A DNA stretch of 64,000 bases from Ctena decussata (taxonomy: Eukaryota; Mollusca; Bivalvia; Lucinida; Lucinidae): the NCBI GenBank assembly GCA_963989385.1, contig OZ022509.1, positions 51,600,271-51,664,270 of the forward strand, given 5' to 3'. Below are positions 1 through 12,800 of the stretch, in pieces; position 1 is the stretch's first letter; the number at the start of each line of letters is the position of its first letter. The position numbers and the translations under genes are program-made. The notes beneath the pieces were generated by a model that searched no databases, was not told the DNA's origin, and worked only from the letters and a program-made list of their open reading frames with translations.

Positions 1-755
1 CATAAGCAGAGAAAATTTCATACTCAGCTGAAATGAGCAAGAAAACAACTGAATTTACCAATAATTTGCTATTTATTAGCAGGTAAAATTTCATGCTCAA
101 CTCAGCTGAGTTGAGCATGAAAAAAGTTTTATAACCTTGGGCCAGTTTTATGAAATTCTTCTGTAAGGGGTGCTTTCCCTTCCACCACAACAAAAAATTA
201 CCAACCTCTAGATTCTGTCTGGGAAGAAGACTCTAGGTTTTTGGCTAGTTTTAGAAGGAGTGGCCACCCCCTAGTGTATAACCAAATATGTGCGGTAAAA
301 GTTGTGATTGCAAGTTATACTCCCATATTTTCAACTAGAAGATTTCTAATTATATTCATTACTTTAAATTCATTTCCACTAATATTCAGGAATCTATGGG
401 CAAATTAAAAACTCACATGAACATAAATGATCTTAGTATAAGCCTGAGTCAACCACCAAGGAGGCACTCAACCTTGAAAAAATGTTGTACCGGTGTCAAA
501 ATTTTTGTATCAATTTTAATGCAGGGTCATGGGCACACAACTGACAGTTTTGTATCCGAGTTGATGTAATGGTACAACGTTCATCAATGTTGATACATTC
601 CACTTGTGCAAATTCTAGAACACAAATACTTTAGAACACACACTTAAAGAAATTCAGTAAATGAAGAACACTCTCAAATACAGCAATTTGCAGTACATGG
701 GTGTGTATGAATATTTTATATTTTACTGCAACTGAACAGTGTTTTATATTTACAG
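1..755. other. Intron or upstream sequence, no coding signal
   Basis: AT-rich, with no conserved frame. It contains a perfect 34-bp palindrome at 89-122, centred in ctcagctgag, and nothing else I can name. Confidence 0.6.
89..122. repeat. Perfect 34-bp palindrome
   Basis: The arms tcatgctcaactcag and ctgagttgagcatga meet with no loop, and two further T/A pairs extend each side. It could extrude as a cruciform. No function is inferred. Confidence 0.7.
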
Positions 756-809
756 GAGGGTCTGATGGCCAGTGGTATCACTTATGATGTGGTTTCAAAT
801 ATTCCAAAG
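756..809 (+). CDS. KIF13B: KIF13B exon (18 codons)
   Basis: The acceptor tttacag precedes a 54-nt exon in phase 0 at both ends, with donor AAG|GTAATT. It encodes 18 residues beginning EGLMASG and ending NIPK. The reading frame joins cleanly to the next exon. It is the first exon visible in the window, so the gene is 5' truncated here. Confidence 0.7.
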
Positions 810-3800
810 GTAATTTGAGCATTTAATAGAGATTTTGTTGTAAAATTTTGATCATATTTTAAAGGAAGTAGAGTCTCTTTTATATGCTTCTTCAAGATTT
901 TAACACATAAAAATGCCAAAAAATAGAATTAGTTGAATTTGCAAACAGCACAGATCCAGATGAGGTAGCTCAAAATGAGCCACCTCATCTGGATCTACAC
1001 TGTTTGCCCTCTAGTCTCTGAATTTCTAATATGATCTAGCTTGGGAGAAACTTTTTTTTGAAATTTTGCAGACAAATTTAATTGTCTGCTTTCTTGGAAC
1101 TTTAAAGGTTAACAGGAGGTTCATCCTATGTGTTTCAAAATGTGTAGTTTGAATATCAATAGATAATTCTTGCTTTGAAGTAATTTCTCTGTCTTGCTGC
1201 AGGCTTCTGAAGACTTGGAGGGAATGGAGACGCTTGCACAAATGGCTGCCTCTCAGAATGAGGTCAGTGCAGCAGATGGCGAGACATACATTGAGAAATA
1301 TATCAAAGGTGTGTCAGCTGTAGAGAGTATACTCACACTGGATAGACTAAGACAGGTAACTGGCTTAGGATGGATGGATGATTTGTAATTTTATGTCCTA
1401 TACAACAGTATTTCAGTCACATCAGGATGATGTGATAATGAAAGGCAGTGTGCAAGGGAACCCTGTTTATGGTTGAACAGATGAGGTTTCTGTCTCCAAT
1501 GGGAAAAAACTTGGGATGGTTAGCTTAGCAGGCCAGCAGTTAACCCATTGAGCTACTTTGGCTGTCTTGGACTTAAGATAAGATAGATTTGCAGATTTTC
1601 AAAGGAAAAGCTGAACACAGTTTAGTTCGAATAAAGTCTATGCAAATATTTGAACCTTTAGGATACTGTTTTAGCTTAGACAATACTTTCACTTGTAAAG
1701 GAGTGTTCATAAAAACATGGATATGTTATCCAGCTAAAAATAAAGTGCAGCATCAGCCAGACAGCTCCAGATATGCTTTACATGATTGCTGTTGGATTTC
1801 ACTTTCAGGAAGTGGCGGTAAAAGAAATGATGACAGCTCAAGGGAGACCACTTCAGAGAACTGCCAGTGTACCCAACATGCATCAGGTTAGTGTCAGTCT
1901 CTGTTGCTGTCTTCAAAAATATTAAATAAAATAAATAAATAAAATCTTGTAAATTACCGTGAGACATGTTGATAATATCTCAAATGTGAATAATTTTATT
2001 TGTTACAGAAATAAATTATGGATAACATAATGTTAAAAGACCTTCAGTTTATGAAGAAACAACAACATTAAAAGGGCTTCAGTTTATGAAGAAACAACAA
2101 CATTAAAAGGAATTCAGTTTATGAAGACATAACATTAAGTTAATTGTGACCAGGTTTGCTTATCTAAAGGATGAAGCCCTTACAAAATGAAGTCTACTAT
2201 TAAAGGAAAGAACTTGCTCCTAGGGGATCTAATTCTTTCCTATAAGAGTTGACCACTAATGAGAAGGGAGGCAAAAAATGAAAATGTCTGAGAAAGTACG
2301 TGTATACCCATTTTCCTTAATATAAGATTTGTCACTATGTGGATGATCTTTTATATCTTCCTTTCAGTTTGTTACAACACCACCAAGACTTGATGAGAAG
2401 GTATGTACAAAGTTAAATTGGTATGATGTCCTCAGTGTCATCTGGCAACAGTTTTCATTGTTTATTTAAACAAGAATTATAGTAACACACAAAAGCAATA
2501 GAAAACATAGGGAAGGCAATGGAACAATCAGTTTTACATGTTTGATATGTATATGCTCGTACATTATTTGTGTGTTAGTTGGGTAAATTTCGCTTCACTA
2601 TATCATATTAGTTGACTGCCATGGCAACCATACAGAGTACAGATGCATCATTTGTAAATAAAATAAAGAGGCAAACTGTTTTAGAAAGTACACAGAATAA
2701 TAAATCATTATCACAATAAACTGAGTCTATAACATCCCATTCAGTTCATATGTAGGGGGCCTTGGCAAAAGCAAAGGAGGGCTTATGCTTTGTCCCAACA
2801 TCTTAGTCTAGCTGTTTGAGTATGCATCAGTGCTCAACTTTGCATTTGAGTATGCATCAGTGCTCAACTTTGTATCATGGTCTGTTCATCTTGTAAGTGA
2901 TAATCTGTGTTAAGAATTTGTGTTTTGGCCTGTTTCTTCAAAAGTATGAGTGCCAAAGTATTAAAACTTGCTTTTGGTCATGAATAAATTCTGCTTTGAC
3001 AATTTACAGATGCGGTTTGAGAGTATACAAGATTTGTCTTTCCTTGACAAGAAGACCAACAGTAGCGGCACCTCACCCGGTGAGTCAAAGTCCCACAAGC
3101 GTGCATTCTCTCTCACGGGATACGACTTAGCAACCATTGCCAGGGAAATCTTGTACAAGTGCGGTCTAGGTGCGTCTGCAGCTGCGTGCACGAATGTCTC
3201 GATTCTTCTTCAGTTTCTAAGTTTAGCTTTAGCTGTTGTTTCTATCCAATTTTCTCTTAAAAAATGTGCTAAATCTTCATTTCTTAATCGTTTAATTATT
3301 TATGTTCTTGCCTATGGAATTTCTCTCTTTGGAATGAAAAAGCCTATAAGTAAGGTATGGTCATGTTTGTTGTACATTCAATTGCACTAACAACTATAAG
3401 TCTCTCTCTCTCTAGCATGCCATCTGTTCTTTGAATCTATGGAGTCCCGATAAGAAGGAGTTTTGGGTGATATTTGTTAATTTGTCATGACAGCATGTGT
3501 CATGTCCTCTCCTCCATCACACCATATTGATTGAGACAGTTGAATCCATAAATTTTATTGAGAAACACACAACTACCATATTTATTTCAGACCTCTAGAT
3601 AAGAGCGAGTATTTGATGATAATTAAGGATAATTTTTTTTATTTCTCATCGAAACCATATGTTGTGACCCCTCATCTGAACCGTCTCATTGAGACGGTTC
3701 AGATGAGGGGTCACAACATATGGTTTTATGCAGAATTAACAAAAATTATCTCTAATTATCACCAAATACTCCCTCTTATCTAGAGCTCTGTTTATTTGGT

Positions 3801-6800
3801 AATAAGACATTAGAGAGGTACTGTGGTTGAGTGGTTAGAGCAGCTCAGTTATGGTGCAGAAAGTTCCGAGAAGGTCATGAGTTCAAACCCAGGCTTGGCC
3901 ATCCGCCGACTGGAAAACTCTCTCTACCAACCCAGCAGTAAATGAGTACCTGTTTTGAATCAGAGAAGGATAAGGCAGCTAAAGGAGGGGGATGGGCTCT
4001 GCCTTTCATATGCTGTGCCCAAGATACAGTGGGCCTCTAAACCCCACTGACCCTATAGCTTCTAGTCTACGGGAAACCTTTACTTTTACCTTTATTTGGA
4101 CATTGCCATGTCATCAGTGTGAAATAATGATCAATAAGGTACAACTGGAATAGGGATGGGGTTATGGAAAACTCTATACCATATTTATTTGGCTATAATA
4201 TGTGTGATTTCTCGTTCAAAAATTATCCCAGATGTAAATCAGTCTGTGAAATTCAGCTGTAAGATAGTTTTGCTCTTTTAAGACAGCTATAATGTAGAAT
4301 AAAACAGAAACTGTCTTCAGAATTACCACAATCTTCCCCTTCACACTTACCATTAGCAAAAATAAACATAAGAGTGGTATTATGTTAAAAGGGCCATGTA
4401 TGGACAGAAATTCTCAAATCAGCCGGTTAAGGTGCATAAACTTATCGAGTCTTCATTTTACACTTAACAGGTTCCTCTGTACTCATAGATAAGAAATCAA
4501 GTACAGACAAATGTCATATGGTACCTTCTCATTTAATGCAGTATGTAAGAATAATCAAAATGAGGACAAAACAATATTTTTGACTGTTTGAGTCACAGTC
4601 AGAGAAATGGTAGTATATAGTTAATGGGGAAAATGTTAAATTTAAGATTCGGAATTCAGTGGCATGATCAAACATTGTTGATTCAGATCAGTGTCTGTGC
4701 TGTTTGCCAGTCAATTCTACTAAAGGGACAAGTGGAATATTTTGGAAGGTAATACAGGGATCAAACATGGTTTTTCATGCATTAATGTTTGCCAGGTCCC
4801 AAAGGAGATGTTGACAACTGAGGCCACAGGCGGAGGTTTTCAACATATCCAGAGGGACCTGGCAAATGTTAATGCATTGTAAAAAAATGTTTGATCACTG
4901 TTATTGCATAAATTCAACGAAATATTCCTTAAAATTTGCAAAATATATGGCACTTTATATTGTCCCTGTTTGATAGCCAACGTGCAAGTGCATCTCTTTA
5001 TTAATATCCGTCTTCCTGGCCCGAGAGCATCAAGCTATTCAAAATGGCTGCCACCATCCTATTCAACCTCAGTATTTCTGAAATGTGTTCAAGTTGGTCA
5101 TTGTAAATTCATCAACAAAAAGCAGATGTAAAGCAGATACCTTGATCAAAGCAATAATTTCCATGCAGAACAAGCCTTGTCCATTCATGTGCCATCCTGC
5201 AGTAGCTTGGGGTGCATGTTTTCTTTAACACCTACACTCCATTTGGCATCGTAAGAATGAAGACAACATCGCTTTGAGACTTGATGACATAATAAGAGTA
5301 CAAAGCATGATGACGTCATAAGTACATAGGTAGCACATCACCAATTTTTGTAAATTAATCGAAAGGGGAGAAGCAAGGGTGCGTGGCAGAATTATTTTAA
5401 CGGCCCAGGCACAAGCATATTGAAAGTTGCCTATCCATGCATCAACAGTGCGTGAAATCCCTTGTGGATACACAACTTTTCACTGGTTGATGCACGGCTG
5501 TTAATACCATATTGGCACTGCTTTTTATGCAACAACAATAACACACATTTTTATAATGGAATGACTATGACCAGTTTACATAATGGGATAATTTTGGAGG
5601 GGAAATACCTGTCTTATAGCCAAATAAATACAGTAAGTATAAATTTGAGTGTGGAAGAGACTCTTACATGAATTTCTAGATTAAGGGTTAAGAAGTCTGA
5701 AGGGATATTATGAAACTATCAGTAAGGTATTGCAGCAGCAAAAGCAGTATTTCGGATGCATTGTATATTCTTCTTTGGCAATAAATACCTGAATAGTCCA
5801 AATCTTTCTGCTTGTAAAATGAATAAAGATTACAGTAAGGTAAATGTTCTAATTGTTTCACTTAAAATGGTTGGATGGAGGTATAGTTTAGAAGCACCGT
5901 TAGTGCCAAAGCAATTCAGTAAAATAGTAAGAAAGAGCATGTCAGAACTTTACATGTTGGAGTATATGATGAGAATTTTGGGATGATTTTCTGATAAATG
6001 GCTGCACCTGTAGGACACACCACTCTGCAGTGGCAATGTTACATCCCATCTCATAGGGTGTGGGGAGAGGGGCTTTGTTCATAAAGGAGCAAGTTCTTTT
6101 CCTTTGATTGTAAACTGCCTTGCAGAAAGCATTCACCATTCTCATTAATCAGGTGACAAGATAATGTTTTTATGGGGAAATTAAGAAATTGGTCTAAAAA
6201 TTGTTCTGGAATACTTGCATACAAGTTCTGGTTAATGCTTCCAACAAAGCTATATTCCATCTTGTACATTTGGATAGTGCCACTATTGTTTATTTGTGGT
6301 AAGGCAGAGCTCTGGATAACAAGGGAGAACACATAATTTAGGGATTAATTTGCACGTTTCTCCATAAAAACATACTGTGACCCCTCATAGAGCCGGTTCT
6401 AATGAGGGGTCACAACATACGTTTTTGTTGAGAAATAAGAAAAATTATCCCAGAAATATTCCTGTTATCCCTTCTTGTCTGGAGCAGTGGTAAGGTAACT
6501 TTGGTGGTACATCTATTAGTTTTACACAGACATGACCATGTGTACAACAAACATGACTTTGTTTTTAATGCTTGAGCAAATTATGTGAAACGCTTTTCCC
6601 GTATGGCAATGGTTGAGTTGGTATCCATCACTTGCCGCCTTTGCACAGCTTTCCTTGTATGTGGTACAGAACTGTAGTCAAGCTCAAATTTTGGGGATTT
6701 CTGTATTTAGTCACACGGCAGAAATTGTGAGATTTCGTGAAAAAGCACAACAGCTGTTACTGTTGATGAGATCCCACAACTAAACTTTATTTGGAGAAAT

Positions 6801-9800
6801 CTTACCCCAACATTTAAGCTTAACAGAGGTTCTGGTATGGAATGTACACTACTGTCTGTCTCAAATAGTTTTCACCAGTTACATGATGCAGAATAAATGC
6901 TATGAATTAGACTGTATGCATATATCACAAAAAATAACTGAATATACCTGTACTATGTAAATGGCTTAACTGCCTTGTAATAGTTAGAGGATCGCATATT
7001 TACAAACGGCTGAAGGTGACAGGTACTCTTTCAGGGGAAGCAATTCTGCCATTTTCTGTGTTGTCTTCCTTCTCAGTGGGGATCAACTCTTAAAAGAAAG
7101 AATTTGCTCCTTTTGGAGCAAATTCATTCCTTTAAGAGTAGACCCCATTTAAAAAGGATTTAATTGCCCAGAAAGCAAACAGGAAGTCTTAGAAGTTGTT
7201 CTCCTTTGTAAAAATGGCAGAAAAAAACCCCAAAACATGCAGGTGTTCCTTTAGACTATAATCTTCCTGTCTATGCTGTTTGATTAGGGTGACAGCCATA
7301 GGCCAAAGTAATGTTTAGTTCTCATACCAAATTAAAAAGAATAGGAACAAAATATTTTCAAAGTCTAGTATATGTAGTATTTCTCCCCACCCCCTGACTT
7401 TATCCATGATGTTAACCATTTTCTCCGCTTCCTGTTACAGCGCGCCCAAACTTTCTTGACCTCAGAGTTCCCTCCCTTACTGGTAAAACTTGGTGTCTCT
7501 ATTGTAGCATAGCCCTGTTTTCAAGATTATGTTGATTTCATGACCTTAGTGCTTGAAAGAAATCACTTGCAAAATCGATGCTCCAGATAAGCTGGATAGC
7601 TCAGAGACAATTTTCCATATTTCTATATAAAAACATATGTTGTTACTCTTCAATAAAACCATCTCACTCAGACAGTTCTAATGAGGGTCACAACCTATGT
7701 TTACATTGAGAAATAAGAAAATTTATCTTGGACTTGACTTCAAAACCCAACGTTATCTGAAGCTCTGAAAATATACATTGTAAGATCTATATATTCTCAG
7801 TAAAGCAAAAATCTTTTTCTCAGGATGTCAAGAAAATCTCTCATAAAAGCACAAACCTTATTAACATATGAGTTTGGGGATAAGTGGGTGATGTTCAAAA
7901 CTAGTGACATCGGCACTTAACAACATGTTGCCTTTTCAAACATTGTATGCAAAAACACTGAATCATTGATCAACAACTTTGTTTAGCTAGTGATGCTTTG
8001 AAAAACAGGGCCTAGGTGGATCAATGCACCTCATGAACTACTCCCCACACAGATCATAATCCATACTCTTAATATGAGCTGCGACACGAGAAAACCAACA
8101 AAGTGGTTGTGCTCCCGGAGCAGACTCAGATCAGTCTGGGTATCCGCCAAGTTAGATCAGAGTCTTGGCTAAGCACTTAAAGGGTAGCTAAGGGTCTAAG
8201 CTACCTCCATGAGGACAGCGAAGATCGTGATCAGTGTGGGTGGATGCCCAGGCTGATCTGAGTCTGTGCTGGGCGCACAACCACTTTGTTGGTTTTCTCA
8301 TGTCGCGGCTCATTTACTCTTGGCTGACTAATTCATGAGAAATATTTTGTAGACAAAGGTAGACAAAAGCTGGGGCCGTATTCATAAAGCCACTTAAGTC
8401 GTTGCTATGCGGTTGCTAAGACTAAATATAAAGGAGACTCCCTACAACTATGAAATTTGGTCTGGAGGAACAGTCTTTGTAAGACTGTTCCTCCAGAGCA
8501 AATTTCATAGTTTTAGGGAATCTCCTTCAAAGAAATTTAGCCTTAGCAACAGCATAGCAACCACTTAAGTCGTTTTATGAATACGGCCCCAGATTTGGAT
8601 TATGTCCTTCAAGTATTTAGGTCATGAAATCCCATATCTTCTTAACAGGCTTGCATGCTCTTATTAGTTATGTCATTTTACTGTACTTTATTTGAGTATG
8701 CTCTTTTTCCAGTATTTGAAGGAATAAAGTGAGAATCTTATTTCAGAATGCTAGAAAAAGCATATTTGACAAAAAAATTAGGCTTGTACTCTTTTCAGCT
8801 TCAGTTATTTTGTTAAGTTAATTTTCAGTTTTAAGTTAGAAATGTATGTGACTGCTGTTGCTATTCTGCACACTTTGGTTTATTATTTTAGTTAAATAAA
8901 GTTTTACGGGTTTATTTTGTCTACTCATTCAACAAGGTTTTATAAAATTGAGAATGATTTCTGAAAAAGTTACTCTGTCAGAGTTCTGCATTTCTCTGGG
9001 GAGAGGCAGCAGTGGACTAGTGGTAACCCACTAGGCTGTCAATCCAAGGGTTGCATGTACAAGCCCCTGCTCCACCAGTTTGTCTTGCCTGTGACTAGCA
9101 GAAGAGAGTCATATGCAGAGCTCTAGATAAGAGGGAGTATTTGGTGATAATTAGGGATAATTTTCGCGAAATCGGCATAAAAACATATGTTGTGACCCCT
9201 CATCTGAATTGTCTCGACGAGATGGTTCAGATGAGGGGTCACAACATATGGTTTGAATGAGAAATAAGAAAAATTATCCCTAATTATCATCAAATACGCC
9301 CTTTTATCTAGAGCTCTGCATATGTATTACTTTTCCAGTGTTCTTTTCCAGTGTCAGTTGTGGCATAAACATTTGTTGAGTTTTCAGGTTTGGCTCTATA
9401 CTGTAACAATGCAATGACAGGTGAGACACCACTTTTTGGTAAATTAGGGGATAACTGTATTCAAAATTGTCATTTGGGGAGGTTAATCGTCAGTTTAAGG
9501 TCGGAAATTGCATTTTACGGCAACGCACCAGTGGAGATGTAAAATGGAATTTGCGACCATAAAACCGACAATTTACCTCCCCAAATGACAATTTTCAATA
9601 TAGTTATCCCCATTCTAATGCACTTTTTGTCGCACCTGCTTTAGCAAGGTGCGATATAGGAGTTCACTTTTCCGTCCGTCCGTCCGTCCGTCCATCCGTC
9701 TGTCCGTCCGTCCACAATTACCTCGACCCTAGTGTTTAAGTCCATTTCTCTCAAACTATGATACCTACAACCATGAAACCTGGTTTCAAGTTTCTTCTAA

Positions 9801-12800
9801 GAATGTTCTCTAGATATGTTGCAATTTTTTGTACCCTTGACCTATATTTCACACTCTGCTGACTTCGTAAAATTCAGTGTCCAAAATTACCTCGCCCTAG
9901 TGTTTAAGTCCATTTCTCTCAAACTATGATACCTTCAATCATCAAACCTGGTGTAAAGTTTCTTGTCAATGTTCGCAAGGTATGTTGCACTTTTTCTACC
10001 CTTGACCTATATTTCATGCTCTGCTGACTTCGTAAAATTCAATGTCCAAAATTACCTCGACCCTAGTGTTTAAATCCATTTCTCTCAAACTATGATGCCT
10101 GCAATCATTGAACCTGGTACTAAGTTTCTTCTTAGAATGTTTCTTAGGCACTATGCACTTTTTTCTGCCCTTGACCTATATTTAACCCTATGCTGACTTT
10201 GTAAATTTCATGTCAAATATTACATCAACCCTAGCATTTAAGTCCATTTCTCTCAATGTGTGATACCTAGAATCATCAAACCTGGCAAAAAGTTTCTTCA
10301 TAAAAAGGTCTCAAGGGTTGTTGCACTTTCTTCTGCCCTTGACCTTTATTTCAAGGGCTGTTGACTATGTAAAGTTTTAAGTCCAACATGGCATTGGCCC
10401 TAGCATTTAAGTCCATTTCTCTTTAACCACAATGGTATAAGCATCAAACCTTTATTCTTGATGTATATTTCATGTGCTCTGTTGGCTTTGGAAATTTATA
10501 GGTCAGCCTGGCATCCACATTTGTATGTACTCTAACATTAAAGTACATTTCTCATAAAGTAATCTACTTACAATCGTCAGACGTGGCATAAAACGTTTTC
10601 TTAAGCTGGTCATTTGGATTGTTTAACTACTGTATACTTTTCATGGTTATTTCATGCCCTGTTGACTGTTGAATTTTATGTCCAGAATGGCATCCTTCAA
10701 GGCCAGTTTACTCAAATTTTCATACATGAATTCATGAAACCTAATCTAACCATGATCTCTGCTACTGTGGAAGAGCAAGGCAGGTGCGACATAGCATTCT
10801 GCGGAATTCTTGTTCACATTTTTAGCTCGCCTGTACCAAAGTACAGAGAGCTATTGTTGTCACTTGGACGTCGGTGTGGGCATGGGCGTCACACTTTAAA
10901 GTTTTACGTTATAGTTTTTTTATGTGATGGGCAAGGCACTGCAGGCTAGCTATCCTGTACGGGGACAGGTCTTGTCACCTTTCAAAGTGTACTTCTTTGC
11001 ACCCATTGCAAGTGCTTTCAGCAGCGTAAAACTGAATGTCAGCCAATGAGAAGTGACGTTTTATAATGACGTCGGGTTTGCGACAGTATATCGCAGAACA
11101 TACTGTCACAAATTTTGACTTTATCCAATGAGACATCGCATTATATTTGCTAGTGCATTAGAATTCTTGTTAATTCGAGACTTTATATCTGTCAGTGCAT
11201 GACCATAGTATTGATGGAATAATAATCAGAAGTTTTGACTTGTTCTTTTGTCATTTCCTCAACACTTATTTTTATCCCCCCCCCCCCCCACGAAATGGGG
11301 AGGGGCATTTAGTTTTGTCCTTGTCCGTCCTTCACACTTTGTAGTACTGTTCTTGTCTCCGCAACTCCTCCTACAGTGTTTGATGCAGGTAGTTGAAACT
11401 TGCAACACAGTTCAGACATGCATTGAACATGTGCATAAAGGAAACAGAACTTTGATTCAGGTCTTTATTGCAGAATTATGTCCCCTTGAATAACATACAT
11501 ACTTTGACCATATTTCACACTTGTATTACTGTTTGTGTCTCCGCAACTCCTTCTACAGTATTTGATGCAGGGGGTTGAAACTTGCAACACAGTTCAGACA
11601 TGCATTGAACATGTGCATAAAGGAAACAGAACTTTGATTCAGGTCTTAATTGCAGAATTATGTCCCCTTGAATAACATACATATTTTGCCAATATTTTAC
11701 ACTTGTAGTACTGTTTTTGTCTCCACAACTCCTCCTTCAGTATTTGATGCAGGGAGTTGAAACTTGCAGCACAGTTCAGACATTTATTGAACATGTGCAT
11801 AAAGGAAACAGAACTTTGATTCAGGTCTTTATTGCAGAATTATGTCCCCTTGAATGACGTACATATTTTGGCCATATTTCAGTGGCTTATATACTGGCTC
11901 ACCTTTTGTTGCGGCTCTAGCGGCCTCATTTATGAACTGATTTTGATATAAGGTCACAGCTATATTGAGTATGACAATACCTCGAACAAGTTTGCGTTTC
12001 AGGTTGGAAGAATCAAGGTCAAGGTCACAAGTGCTATTTTCCGAAAAACTTGGGCATCGCTCTAGCGCTTTTATTTATGGATCGATTTTGATATGACTTC
12101 ACACAAATGTTAAGTATGACATTATCTTGAATAAATTACCATTTCAGCACTGCAGGTTCAAGGTCAAGGTCACAGACGCTATTTTTAGAAAAATCTTTAT
12201 CATCCCTCTAGCCCCTTTTTTGATGTAACGTCATCCAAATGTTTAGTGTGACAATATCCTGGAAAATTTCGTAATCCAGAATTTTAGGGTCTAGGTCAAG
12301 TCACGGTTGCTATTTTTAGAAAATACGTTGTCATCCGTCTGGAATGATTTTGACATACTTTTACACAAATATTTAGCATGGCAATATCTAGGACAAATTT
12401 ACGTTTCAGCATTGTCGGTCCAAGGTCAAGGTCAAGGTCACAGATGCTATTATAGGTACATGTAAAACTTTGTCAAGGTTCTGGTACCCTTATTTGTAAA
12501 CTGATTTTGATATAACTTCACACAAATATTAAGTATGACAATATCTTAGACAAGTTCACCTTTCAGGGTTGTAGAGCCAAGGTCAAGGTCACAGATGCTT
12601 CTTTTTAGGAAAAAAAATTTGTCATCCCTCGAGCACCTTTATTATTTACAGATTTTGATATAATTTCACACAAATACCTCTTAATACATTACTCATCTAG
12701 TGAGACATATGGTGGGGGCATTCATCACCTTTAGTGATTGTCTAGTTTCCATTCCAATTTAAAAATTATTTAAATGCTTGCAGAAATGGCCATGCTAGAG

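Noticed and set aside
3820..3920. A true tRNA gene
   Set aside because: Boxes A and B are present but the arms do not pair as a full cloverleaf and a SINE body follows.
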